Source: CAZZHG01 sp964653655
Lineage (GTDB): Bacteria; Bdellovibrionota; FAC87; UBA2466
Direction of reading: 5' to 3'
Assembly (NCBI GenBank): GCA_964653655.1
Contig: CAZZHG010000055.1
Coordinates: 1-36,482, forward strand
Length of the DNA stretch: 36,482 bases
Position numbers and translations under genes: made by a program. The notes beneath the pieces were generated by a model. It was given only the letters and a program-made list of their open reading frames with translations, made no database searches and had not been told where the DNA came from. This document shows, one piece after another, positions 18,487 to 25,915 of this stretch (position 1 is its first letter; the number at the start of each line of letters is the position of its first letter).

Positions 18487-19248
18487 GTGCCCCCCTCCAC
18501 AAGACTGTTTTGGGTAACCGCGCTCGCGGTATGTCTGGCTATCGCCCGTGCCGCCCATGCCGCGGAGCCCAATGCCGAGCCCGCCACGACGCCCGATCAG
18601 CCCCCTGCTGCGGAGCCCACTAAGGAACCCGCCTCAATCTCGCCCAAGGCTAACGAGCCTCCCAAGAGCGAGCTTGGCATGTCGCCCCTCATTGATATGG
18701 AGCACGCCGAGACGTTCATGGACGTTTCGGAAGCCATTCGCAGCCGCCAGTACGTGCACCGCACCATCCTCTCCACCGTCATCCGCGCGACCACTAAATT
18801 CCAGATGGACCGTTTCTATCTGAATCACATAATGGGGTTCAGCTCCGTGATGCAGTCCGATCCAGTCTCCCGTTTCTCCGTGGGTTTGCAAGGTCTGGCC
18901 GGTGGTTACGTAAGTTCCGGCGGACATGGTATCGAAGCGGGCGTCGAGGTTTCCGCCATCAGTAACGTGTACGTGGGCTATCGCTACTTCTCTCGGCTGG
19001 AAAGCATTTCGCTTTGGCCCGTGTTCGGATTCGGCGCTGGAATGGAAGTTCCCGCCCTTCGCATCAGTGAGCCGCCGATCCATCCCGGCGGTGTCCTCTC
19101 GACGATTCCCAAGACTCTCTTCTACGGAGTCTTTGGGCTTCTCATCCCGCTCGTGGACGTAGGACTTCGCGCGGAAGTGCGAATCTCCGTCCAAGGCTTC
19201 AAGCGCATCGTGCTGACCCAAGGCTTGGGCGTCGTGATCTTCCTCTGA
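18487..19248 (+). CDS. Exported protein of unknown function, possibly outer-membrane
   Basis: A 253-residue protein starting with GTG at 18487. The signal peptide (hydrophobic run to about residue 26, cleavage near AAHA-AEP) needs this start; the next Met codons lie inside the mature chain. Residues 27-60 are an Ala/Pro/Glu-rich linker (AEPNAEPATTPDQPP). From about residue 110 the chain has Gly-rich and aromatic amphipathic stretches (FSVGLQGLAGGYVSSGG, NVYVGYRYFSRL, and a final VVIFL). This suggests a small outer-membrane beta-barrel or a membrane-associated periplasmic protein. No family recognised. It is 15 bp from proS, but the TATAAT suggests its own promoter. Confidence 0.65.
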   Translation: MPPSTRLFWVTALAVCLAIARAAHAAEPNAEPATTPDQPPAAEPTKEPASISPKANEPPKSELGMSPLIDMEHAETFMDVSEAIRSRQYVHRTILSTVIRATTKFQMDRFYLNHIMGFSSVMQSDPVSRFSVGLQGLAGGYVSSGGHGIEAGVEVSAISNVYVGYRYFSRLESISLWPVFGFGAGMEVPALRISEPPIHPGGVLSTIPKTLFYGVFGLLIPLVDVGLRAEVRISVQGFKRIVLTQGLGVVIFL

Positions 19249-19292
19249 CGTCATCCCGAAGCCGCGAAGCCGGTCGGAGGGAACTTTGGCCG

Positions 19293-19333
19293 TTGCCTGG
19301 CGGATTACGCGCTTTTCGCCGTTCGCCGGGCAA
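19293..19333. terminator. Possible hairpin in the convergent gap before RNase E/G
   Basis: TTGCCTGGCG (19293-19302) pairs with CGCCGGGCAA (19324-19333): 10 bp including one G-U. A smaller hairpin, TAGGCG-ACTT-CGCCTA, lies about 15 bp further on. Neither has a T-tract. They lie in the 191-bp gap between two convergent genes and may end transcription from either side. The gap also begins with CGTCATCCCGAAG, a motif seen in dispersed bacterial repeats, but no paired end is found here. Confidence 0.3.
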
Positions 19334-19439
19334 AGGTCGCTACGTCTAGGCGACTTCGCCTAAATCTTGTCCCGACTTCCTCGCGATTGCAGCCGCTTAA
19401 GGTAAGCGAACTTCTCAATCACCCGCGTCGCTGGCGCGA

Positions 19440-22259
19440 CTACGGCTTACTAAACACTTCGAACTGCTCCACGTGGAAGTTCGGATCGGCTTTGACGACG
19501 ATTTGCCGCTGCAGTCGCTCTTCCAGACCCTTCCAGTGAGTCTTCTCTTCCTTCGTGATCCGGCCGATGACTTCGGAGTTCGCGAACACCACGATGTTCT
19601 TGTGGGTGGTCGCGATGGCTTCCTTTTCGATCTCTCGGAAAATCTCGAAGCAGATCGTGCGCCGGCTCTTGTGGTATCCACGGCCCTCGCAGTAGCTGCA
19701 TTGCTCGGTCAGGTACCGCACGAGATCTTCGTGGGTGCGCTTTCTCGTCATTTCGACGAGGCCGAGCTCGGAGATTTTCAGGATGTTGGTCTTCGCCTTG
19801 TCCTCCGACAGCGCCTCTTGAAGAGCGTCGTAGACCTTCTTGCGGTTTCCGGCGTTCTCCATATCGATCAGATCGATGATGATGATGCCGCCGACGTTGC
19901 GGATACGAAGCTGGTACGAGATTTCCTTCACGGCCTCGAGGTTGGTCTTGAGGATGGTCTCCTCGAGGCTCTTCGAGCCGACGTATCTGCCCGTGTTCAC
20001 GTCGATGGCGGTCAGCGCCTCCGACTGATCGATGAGCAGATACCCGCCTGATTTGAGCCAGACCTTCTTGCCAAGGGCCCTCGATATTTCGGCTTCGATG
20101 CCGTAATGCTCGAAGAGCTGCGACGGGCCCCGGAAGAGCTTCACCTTGCCTTTCAGGCGCGGGCTGAACTGGGAAATGAAGTCGAGGACGTTGTCGTAAT
20201 CCTGCTGGTTGTCGATGACGAGCGAATCCACGTCGTCGGTGAAATCGTCGCGCATCGTTTTCAGAGCCAGACCGAGATCCTCGTGGATGAGAGCCGGAGC
20301 CTTTTTCTTTTTGGTATTTTCCTGAATCTGCTCCCAAAGGTGCAGCAGATAATCGGCGTCCGCCTTCAGCTCGCGGTAGCTTTTGCCTTCGGCGACCGTG
20401 CGGATGATGAAGCCCACTTCGCCGTTCGTGCGGATGCGTTTGGTGAAAATTTCCCGCAGACGCCGCCGTTCCCGCTCGCTTTCGATGCGGCGGGAAATGC
20501 CGAGGTGTTTTACCGTCGGCATCAGAACGAGATTGCGTCCCGGAAGGCTGATGTGAGTCGTGAGGCGGGCGCCCTTGGTTCCGATGGGCGCTTTCGCGAC
20601 CTGGACCAGAAGCTCCTGGCCTTCCTTCAATAGATCCTGAATCTCGACGTTGCGCCGCTCGCGCCGGCGGGAACGCCCGCCTCCGCCCCCGCCTCCGCCG
20701 CCTCGTCCGCCTCTGCGATGCGCGCGCTGAGGGCCTCCGCCCCCGCCGCCTCCGCCGTGGCGGCCGCGTCCGCCGCGGCCCCTATCCCGGCCGCCTCCGC
20801 GGTGATCTCCGCCGCCTCCGCCGCCCGCGTGCCGATCCTGATTGCGATCGCGTCCTTGATCGCGGCGCGGATCGCGTCCCTGGTCCCGGTTGTCCCGGCC
20901 CTGGTCGCGGCCTCCGCCTTCGCGGTTAAAGTCGCCGCCGCCCCGATGGCGGTCTTGCGGATAAAAGTCGTCGTCACCACCGGCGTTACGCTGGCTGTTC
21001 ATGCGCGCTTCGCGGACGATGTCCACCAAATCGTCCGGACGGCGTTCCGGCCTCGGCGCGTTTCCGCCTTCTCCCGGCGGCTGATCGGCGTGAAGGGCCT
21101 CGGGCTGGCCCGGTCCCGGCTCTCCCTGCTCGTCTTGAAATTCTCGCGGCTCGCCCAAGTCCTGATTGAAGTCCCGGTCGTCTCGGGGAGGCATCGGGCG
21201 TTCGTCTCTCGGATCGCGTCCGCCTTCGCGGGGCCCGCGGTTCTGATCCGGGAGCCGCTCGCTCAAGTCCCCAGGTCCACGGATTCTGTCGTCGAGACGA
21301 GCTTCGTCCGGACGTCCCCCGCCTTCGCGCGGCCGATCGTCCCGGAACCGATTCTGGTCGTGGTTGTCGCGACCTGGTCCGCCCTGGCCGCGGTTTCGGT
21401 CGTCGGGATGGCGTCCGCCGCCCTGGTCGCGGTGGTCGCGTCCCGGTCCGCCCTGGCCGCGGTTTCGATCGCGGTCGTCGCGGTGCTGAGCGTGGCGATT
21501 GCGATCTCCGCCGCGGTCGCCGCCCCGGTGATCGCGCGTGCGATCGCGGTGCCGGCCTCCGCCTTGTCCCTGACCGGGGCCACCGGGGCCGCGGTTTCTG
21601 TCTCGGTCGTCACGATGTCCGCCTTCGCGCGGCCTATCGTCGCGAGGCGGGCGATCCCCGCCCGGATTCGGCGGTCCGCGGAAATCCCGTCGGTCGTCGG
21701 GGTGGGCGCGGTTGAATCGGTTATCGTCTTCGTCCTCGTTCGGAAATTCGTTGGCCGGAGTGGGCGTCGGCGCCGGACCCGCGTTGGCCACGGCCGGGGC
21801 GGCGGTAGTAGCCGCGGCCAGCGGTGCCTGAGGGCTGGCTTCTCCTTCGGGGCCGGCCTGAGCGGGCGCGCCGAGAGCGGGCTCCGCTCCGGGAGCGGCT
21901 TCTTCCTCGGGGCCTTCCGGATCCAGTGGATCTTCGCCGTCCAAATCGCCGTCGAGATCGCCTTCGAACTCGGAGTCGCCTTCGCCGCCTTCTCCCTCAT
22001 CTTCGCCGTAATCGAACTCGGTGCCGAAAGGCTCGTCGATGATGTCGTCCACGTATAAAAAAGCGGTTCGCTCGAGACCGAGCTCGAGGAAGGCGGCCTG
22101 CATTCCGGGCAGAACGCGTTTGACCAATCCTTTATAAATATTGCCGACGACGTTGCGATCTTCTTCGCGTTCGATGTGGAGGCTTTTAATCTCTCCGTCT
22201 TCCAAGGTGGCCACTCGAGTCTCATAAGGACTCGAGTTCACCAGAATCTGCTTACTCAT
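19440..22259 (-). CDS. Ribonuclease E/G with a ~460-residue disordered Arg/Gly/Asp-rich insert in the S1 domain
   Basis: The 939-residue protein has the RNase E/G catalytic fold: KQILVNSSPYETRVATLEDG, then GNIYKGLVKRVLPGMQAAF in the first half of the S1 domain. S1 resumes at about residue 540 with QDLLKEGQELLVQVAKAPIG and TKGARLTT. The 5'-sensor/RNase-H-like region and the DNase-I-like domain follow, with catalytic aspartates in TAIDVNTG and IIIIDLIDMEN and the zinc-link CSYCEGRG. Bacterial RNase G is about 490 residues, so almost all excess length is the insert at about 76-535. It should process rRNA and decay mRNA. The C-terminus ends soon after the catalytic core, without the C-terminal scaffold of E. 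coli RNase E, so the internal insert may serve that role. Start ATG at 22259 has AGGAAA 7 bases upstream. Confidence 0.93.
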   Translation of the reverse strand: MSKQILVNSSPYETRVATLEDGEIKSLHIEREEDRNVVGNIYKGLVKRVLPGMQAAFLELGLERTAFLYVDDIIDEPFGTEFDYGEDEGEGGEGDSEFEGDLDGDLDGEDPLDPEGPEEEAAPGAEPALGAPAQAGPEGEASPQAPLAAATTAAPAVANAGPAPTPTPANEFPNEDEDDNRFNRAHPDDRRDFRGPPNPGGDRPPRDDRPREGGHRDDRDRNRGPGGPGQGQGGGRHRDRTRDHRGGDRGGDRNRHAQHRDDRDRNRGQGGPGRDHRDQGGGRHPDDRNRGQGGPGRDNHDQNRFRDDRPREGGGRPDEARLDDRIRGPGDLSERLPDQNRGPREGGRDPRDERPMPPRDDRDFNQDLGEPREFQDEQGEPGPGQPEALHADQPPGEGGNAPRPERRPDDLVDIVREARMNSQRNAGGDDDFYPQDRHRGGGDFNREGGGRDQGRDNRDQGRDPRRDQGRDRNQDRHAGGGGGGDHRGGGRDRGRGGRGRHGGGGGGGGPQRAHRRGGRGGGGGGGGGRSRRRERRNVEIQDLLKEGQELLVQVAKAPIGTKGARLTTHISLPGRNLVLMPTVKHLGISRRIESERERRRLREIFTKRIRTNGEVGFIIRTVAEGKSYRELKADADYLLHLWEQIQENTKKKKAPALIHEDLGLALKTMRDDFTDDVDSLVIDNQQDYDNVLDFISQFSPRLKGKVKLFRGPSQLFEHYGIEAEISRALGKKVWLKSGGYLLIDQSEALTAIDVNTGRYVGSKSLEETILKTNLEAVKEISYQLRIRNVGGIIIIDLIDMENAGNRKKVYDALQEALSEDKAKTNILKISELGLVEMTRKRTHEDLVRYLTEQCSYCEGRGYHKSRRTICFEIFREIEKEAIATTHKNIVVFANSEVIGRITKEEKTHWKGLEERLQRQIVVKADPNFHVEQFEVFSKP
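20654..22034 (-). repeat. Low-complexity coding insert: acidic, Ala/Pro-rich, then RGG/RDD-type repeats
   Basis: This stretch encodes residues about 76-535 of the RNase E/G. It starts with an acidic run (about 82-122, e.g. GEDEGEGGEGD), then an Ala/Pro-rich linker (about 120-170), then imperfect repeats of DDRPREGG, DRNRGQGGPGR and DQGRD. It ends in RG-rich and poly-Gly blocks (RGRGGRGRHGGGGGGGG). The composition resembles RNA-binding RGG regions. It also creates a long empty antisense frame. Confidence 0.85.
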
Positions 22260-22341
22260 CTAAAATTTCCTGCTCTTTCCACTACCCTGACGGAACTCCC
22301 GGAGTGAATGGAATTCCTAAGGGTATTAAAAACTTACACTT

Positions 22342-22371
22342 ATGTTACGGATAGCATCAGCTCCCTTGCAA
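22342..22371 (-). promoter_or_regulatory. Candidate sigma-70 promoter for RNase E/G
   Basis: On the minus strand TTGCAA (22366-22371) and TAACAT (22342-22347) are 18 bp apart, each matching 4 of 6 consensus bases. The start site would leave an untranslated leader of about 75 nt before the ATG at 22259. It lies just after the phosphopantetheinyl transferase stop. Confidence 0.35.
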
Positions 22372-22381
22372 CGCAAACGTT

Positions 22382-23017
22382 TTACCCCTGGACTCGGTTG
22401 ATTCCGGCGGCGAGAACGGCCGCCTCGGTGCAGACGGTGACGAGAAAATCTCCTCGTATTTCCCAGTGGATGCGGGGGTCTTTCAGCGGGTGGTGGCCCT
22501 TCACTTCGGTCCGGGCCCGATAGGGAAGAGGGCCCAGAATATCGATCTGCAGACGGGGCATTCCCGCCTGCATCCCCAGTCCCAGGGCCTTCGCGAAAGC
22601 CTCTTTCGCGGTCCAAAGAAGGAGGGCCCCCGAGAGCCGGGGATCGGAGAGTTTCGGCAATTTTTCCAAGTTCCGACGGTCCTCTTCGGACATCTGCCTT
22701 TCCAGGGCCCGGCCCGGATCCCGGGACAAAGCTTCCACGTCCACTCCGACCGCCGCGGGACTGATCGCTCCCACCGCGAGGCCGCCGGTATGGGAGACGT
22801 TGGCGAACAGTCCGACCATTGGCATGTTGCCCTGAGTCAAATTAAGGTACCCATGTTCCGCGTCGGGGGAGACTTCCGCTTTGATGCCCTGCGACTCAAG
22901 TGCTCGACGCAGAGCTTCTCGGCCCGCCGCGTGGTGGGATTTCCATTCTTCCTTGCCCGAGGCAGGCGAAAAAGCCTGGAAGGCCAGCGTCAGCTTGGCA
23001 ACCCGCGTCGAAATCAT
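22382..23017 (-). CDS. 4'-phosphopantetheinyl transferase superfamily protein
   Basis: A 211-residue Sfp/EntD-like enzyme that would transfer phosphopantetheine from CoA to a carrier-protein serine. Visible marks: NVSHTGGLAVGAI (73-85), the Mg-binding GVDVEAL (Asp93 and Glu95), and WTAKEAFAKALGLG (Trp135, Lys138, Glu139, Lys143). The length fits the Sfp class rather than the ~125-residue AcpS. The ATG at 23017 was chosen because AAGG lies just upstream and a longer frame to 23095 would overlap the divergent gene. No polyketide, peptide or fatty-acid synthase genes are nearby, so it may serve the general acyl carrier protein or a distant cluster. Confidence 0.85.
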   Translation of the reverse strand: MISTRVAKLTLAFQAFSPASGKEEWKSHHAAGREALRRALESQGIKAEVSPDAEHGYLNLTQGNMPMVGLFANVSHTGGLAVGAISPAAVGVDVEALSRDPGRALERQMSEEDRRNLEKLPKLSDPRLSGALLLWTAKEAFAKALGLGMQAGMPRLQIDILGPLPYRARTEVKGHHPLKDPRIHWEIRGDFLVTVCTEAAVLAAGINRVQG

Positions 23018-23083
23018 TCCACCTTTATACCAAAGGATCCCTACGGTTCCTCGCCCAAAGGACCGAAAAGATTGTGAATAGAT

Positions 23084-24220
23084 ATGAAGCCACAACGGAT
23101 ATTACTACTAGGGCTTCTGCTTTGGGGAACCACCTCTTTTGCCGAGGCGCCCGCTCCGGGAACAGCAACCGATCAGTCGACGGTGCTGACTCAAGAAGTT
23201 GGGGCGGCCGAAGGCACGCAAGATGGAGAAGACCAGGCGGAAGCGCGGGCGAAACTGCTGCAGAAACTTTCTGCGAAGCTGCTCAACCACAAGGGACAGC
23301 CCGTTTCGGTGGTTGTGTTTACGCCGATGGATTTCACCACCGCTCAAGTGGGAGGAATCGTAGCCAACTCGCTCGTCACTTCTTTGAAAAAATACGGCAA
23401 TCTCAACGTCCGCCAAGAAAACTATAGCCTGGAGACCCTCACCCTCGGAGAGTTCCGCAAAGGAATGGCGCAATTCAAAGTCGACGTGCTAGTCGCCACT
23501 TCCATCCGCAATACCACTTTCGATCTGTACATCTACGATCGCCGTACGCCGTACTACATTTATGCGCACAGCGAGCCGATTCCCGAGGCCACGCAGCTTC
23601 ACATAAACGAGGAAGTGGCCAACTACTACTCGCGCATCGTTCTTCGCCGGGCCCTCTACCGTTACATCAACGACCAGTACTTCGAGCTTCCCCGCCAGGA
23701 CTCGGCGCCGGTGCTGCAGTCGGAGATCCCGCGCTGGATAGCGAGCCCCGAGTCCATCGCGCAAATCAACCGCGAACTGGTGGCGAGTATGTACTTCGGA
23801 GTTTCCTCCGGAGGCGCTTTTACCTTCGGTTCCCAAACGGGCAAGAGCTTGTGGAACTCGCCGCTGCTGTCCCTCCAGTTCGGCATCCGCGTCTACGACA
23901 ACTTGTTCTCGGAAATCGCGTTAATGAACGGCGCGTACAACACGGGTTCGCTGAGCTTCAAATACAATTTCGCGAACCGGGATCGGCCGTACCGAATCTC
24001 GGTCGGATTGGGCTTCGCGTACGCGACACCGTTCAAGGTTTTCGTCTCCGACCGCAACGCCTCGTTCAACAAGGGGACCGGGATGATTGTCAGTTCCATC
24101 TCGTTCCTGTTCCCCATCGGCGACGTGTACCTGAAATTGGAAGAACAGAATTACCTGAACTTCAAGAGCGGCACGAAGCTCATGTTCACGCTGCTCCCTG
24201 GAATTTTGATTCACTTTTAA
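23084..24220 (+). CDS. Exported protein with a probable C-terminal membrane barrel
   Basis: A 378-residue protein with a signal peptide (MKPQRILLLGLLLWGTTSFA, cleavage after Ala20). Residues about 45-170 look alpha/beta (AKLLNHKGQPVSVVVFTPMDF, then LVTSLKKYGNLNVRQENY) and recall small periplasmic domains that bind or modify other proteins. Residues about 235-378 are strings of amphipathic beta strands ending in a terminal aromatic (FTLLPGILIHF), the usual last-strand signal of an outer-membrane barrel. No family is recognised. It starts 66 bp from the divergent phosphopantetheinyl transferase gene and ends 3 bp before the next exported-protein gene, so those two probably act together at the envelope. 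Confidence 0.7.
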   Translation: MKPQRILLLGLLLWGTTSFAEAPAPGTATDQSTVLTQEVGAAEGTQDGEDQAEARAKLLQKLSAKLLNHKGQPVSVVVFTPMDFTTAQVGGIVANSLVTSLKKYGNLNVRQENYSLETLTLGEFRKGMAQFKVDVLVATSIRNTTFDLYIYDRRTPYYIYAHSEPIPEATQLHINEEVANYYSRIVLRRALYRYINDQYFELPRQDSAPVLQSEIPRWIASPESIAQINRELVASMYFGVSSGGAFTFGSQTGKSLWNSPLLSLQFGIRVYDNLFSEIALMNGAYNTGSLSFKYNFANRDRPYRISVGLGFAYATPFKVFVSDRNASFNKGTGMIVSSISFLFPIGDVYLKLEEQNYLNFKSGTKLMFTLLPGILIHF

Positions 24221-24223
24221 GCG

Positions 24224-25198
24224 ATGAAACGACGGGCATTACATTTGAAGCTGAGCTGGAACGCAAGGGCGGCAGTCTGCGCGCTTTTGGCCCTTTCGCT
24301 CTGCCTGTCCGACGTGGCTTTCGCCGCGGGCAAGAAAAAGGCGCCCGCCCAAAAGCAGGTGGCCGCCGCTCCGAAGCCGACGGCGGCTCCGCTGCCTGAC
24401 GCGAGCAAGATTTCCGAAGTGCCCAGGGATCGGGTTTCCCAGGAGGGCATCTGGTATTTGGAGAACGCAGGACGCAGCGTTCCGGTGCGGTTGCCGGCCT
24501 CGATCGATTTCCGCGAGGGCAACCTGTTCTCCGCCGATGGCCGCTGGGTGCGGGTCACCTACTTGAGCCGCAACTCCCGAGAGCCCGCGTTCAAGCTAGG
24601 CCGCCGCGAAAAATATTTCCACGACAACGTTCTCTATCCGCAGGAAGAGGCGATTCTCGATTACGCCCAGCTGTACTTGTTCCCGAAATCGGCGGGGCAG
24701 AATTCCAAGATCGCCGTAGAAGCGTGGATGGGAGATCTCGACAGCTTTCTCGCACTACACCGCAACGATCCCGTGGTCGTGCGCCACGTTCAGAGCTTCG
24801 TCTTCAAGTTCGCTAATCAGCCGCCTCGCGGTTATCTGCCCGGCGACCAGCTGTGGGATACGCGCCGCCGGTTCGCGACCTGGAATCAGTTTTACGAGTA
24901 CCCGTTCCAGTACGATCTTTCCGGCAACGCACTTGTAGTGGATGGAAAGCCGCTCGACAACATTCCGGTGGCGGTGTCGAAGGACAAGCTCTCCGGTCTG
25001 CCGAGGCTTTATCCTTATGTCATGAGGAACCTCGAGTACACCTTCGAAGCGCTCCGCACGGTTATGCTCGAAGGATCCGCCGCGAAGGCTGACGACGATC
25101 TCGCGGAAATTTCCGCCGTACGCCGCAGCTACCTCACCCTGAAGCTACTCAAAGCCGGTCACGAGCTTTGGGAGCGCATGAACGCCAACCCAAAATGA
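24224..25198 (+). CDS. Exported protein of unknown function, coupled to the upstream barrel-like protein
   Basis: A 324-residue protein with a signal peptide (hydrophobic residues about 16-34, cleavage near FAA-GKKK) followed by a Lys/Ala/Pro linker (KKKAPAQKQVAAAPKPTAAP). The mature part is rich in Tyr, Phe and Arg (FATWNQFYEYPFQYDLSG) and ends in an alpha-helical region (SYLTLKLLKAGHELWERM). I recognise no domain. The ATG comes 3 bp after the stop of the preceding gene without its own clear ribosome site, which implies translational coupling. Confidence 0.7.
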   Translation: MKRRALHLKLSWNARAAVCALLALSLCLSDVAFAAGKKKAPAQKQVAAAPKPTAAPLPDASKISEVPRDRVSQEGIWYLENAGRSVPVRLPASIDFREGNLFSADGRWVRVTYLSRNSREPAFKLGRREKYFHDNVLYPQEEAILDYAQLYLFPKSAGQNSKIAVEAWMGDLDSFLALHRNDPVVVRHVQSFVFKFANQPPRGYLPGDQLWDTRRRFATWNQFYEYPFQYDLSGNALVVDGKPLDNIPVAVSKDKLSGLPRLYPYVMRNLEYTFEALRTVMLEGSAAKADDDLAEISAVRRSYLTLKLLKAGHELWERMNANPK

Positions 25199-25219
25199 CG
25201 CGAGAAGTACCCCTACCTT

Positions 25220-25352
25220 GTCATTGCGAGGAGGCCGGGCCGATCTAATCGGCTGAGCCCTATCGACGTGGCAACCTTTGGCCAAGTAACCGCGGAAGAT
25301 CAGCTCTTCGCCATTCTACAGCCGAAGCTTGCTTCGCTTCGCTCGCAATGAC
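25220..25352. repeat. Inverted-repeat-bounded element with GTCATTGCGAG ends
   Basis: GTCATTGCGAG at 25220-25230 and its exact reverse complement at 25342-25352 bound a 133-bp non-coding element. Read on the minus strand it starts GTCATTGCGAGCGAAGCGAA, a motif I know as the head of dispersed repeats in several bacterial genomes. It also contains a GGCCGATCTAATCGGC palindrome near the left end. It lies in the 207-bp gap between convergent genes and has no transposase. It may be a non-autonomous mobile or REP-like element. Confidence 0.6.
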
Positions 25353-25361
25353 GTAGCTGGA

Positions 25362-25395
25362 AAACGCCCTCTCCGTTTTCACGGAGAGGGCGTTT
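25362..25395 (-). terminator. Strong intrinsic terminator for the small exported-protein gene
   Basis: AAACGCCCTCTCCGT (25362-25376) pairs exactly with 25381-25395 around a 4-nt loop: a 15-bp GC-rich stem. On the minus strand GTTTTCC follows, so it fits termination of the gene starting at 25786, ending 10 bp after its stop. A T-rich tail on the plus strand is weaker, but it might also work in that direction. Confidence 0.8.
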
Positions 25396-25405
25396 CGATT
25401 TGCAA

Positions 25406-25786
25406 TTAGTAAAGCGAGCAGGTCAGACGAATGGGCGATGTCGCCTTGTTGTACGTGTACGCGCCGGTCGCTTTGCGCGGTCCGCGGGTTTGCGGCTGAG
25501 TCGTCGAGACGACGAGACTCTTGGTGCCGTCGTGAGACTTGAAGCCCCAGTAGTACTGCACCGGAAAGGTTTCCATTTCACGGTAGTCGGTGAAAGCCGA
25601 GTAGCTGCCCCAATCCTGGCCGTTTCTTTTCACGGAAATCGAAGACTGCGGGGGATTGGACTCGAGCACGTCGACATCTACGGAGATCGAAACGTCTCCG
25701 CCACGGCACACGATGCGCGACGCAGCATTTGCCGTCGAGGCGACCAGGGCGAGAGCCAACATGGAACCAAGAACAACGTTCTTCAT
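25406..25786 (-). CDS. Small exported protein of unknown function
   Basis: A 126-residue protein with a clear signal peptide (MKNVVLGSMLALALVASTANA, cleavage after Ala21). The mature chain has two cysteines (RIVCRGGD near the start and the terminal LTCSLY) that could link both ends, and a beta-rich pattern (SISVDVDVLES, SSISVKRNGQDWG). The ATG at 25786 has GAGGAG four bases upstream, better than an earlier in-frame Met at 25807. The gene stands alone with its own terminator. No family recognised. Confidence 0.7.
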   Translation of the reverse strand: MKNVVLGSMLALALVASTANAASRIVCRGGDVSISVDVDVLESNPPQSSISVKRNGQDWGSYSAFTDYREMETFPVQYYWGFKSHDGTKSLVVSTTQPQTRGPRKATGAYTYNKATSPIRLTCSLY

Positions 25787-25915
25787 GGAACTCCTCATCA
25801 GTTGCACGGCGGGTAAATACGCCGCGTTGTTAGTGGCGCGATCGATAGCTCACCGCAGAAATTGACACGGAGTGCGAAAAGGAATTGGCGTTAACGAGGA
25901 GTATAGCTCAGTGCA

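Noticed and set aside
20718..22058. 446-codon open frame on the plus strand opposite RNase E/G
   Set aside because: It is antisense to the GC-rich repetitive insert; the translation is a Val/Ala-rich run without domains, while the minus frame is a clear RNase E/G.
25899..25915. tRNA-like start GGAGTATAGCTCAGT
   Set aside because: It runs directly into the end of purF and has no TTCGA-type T-arm or acceptor match; coincidence.
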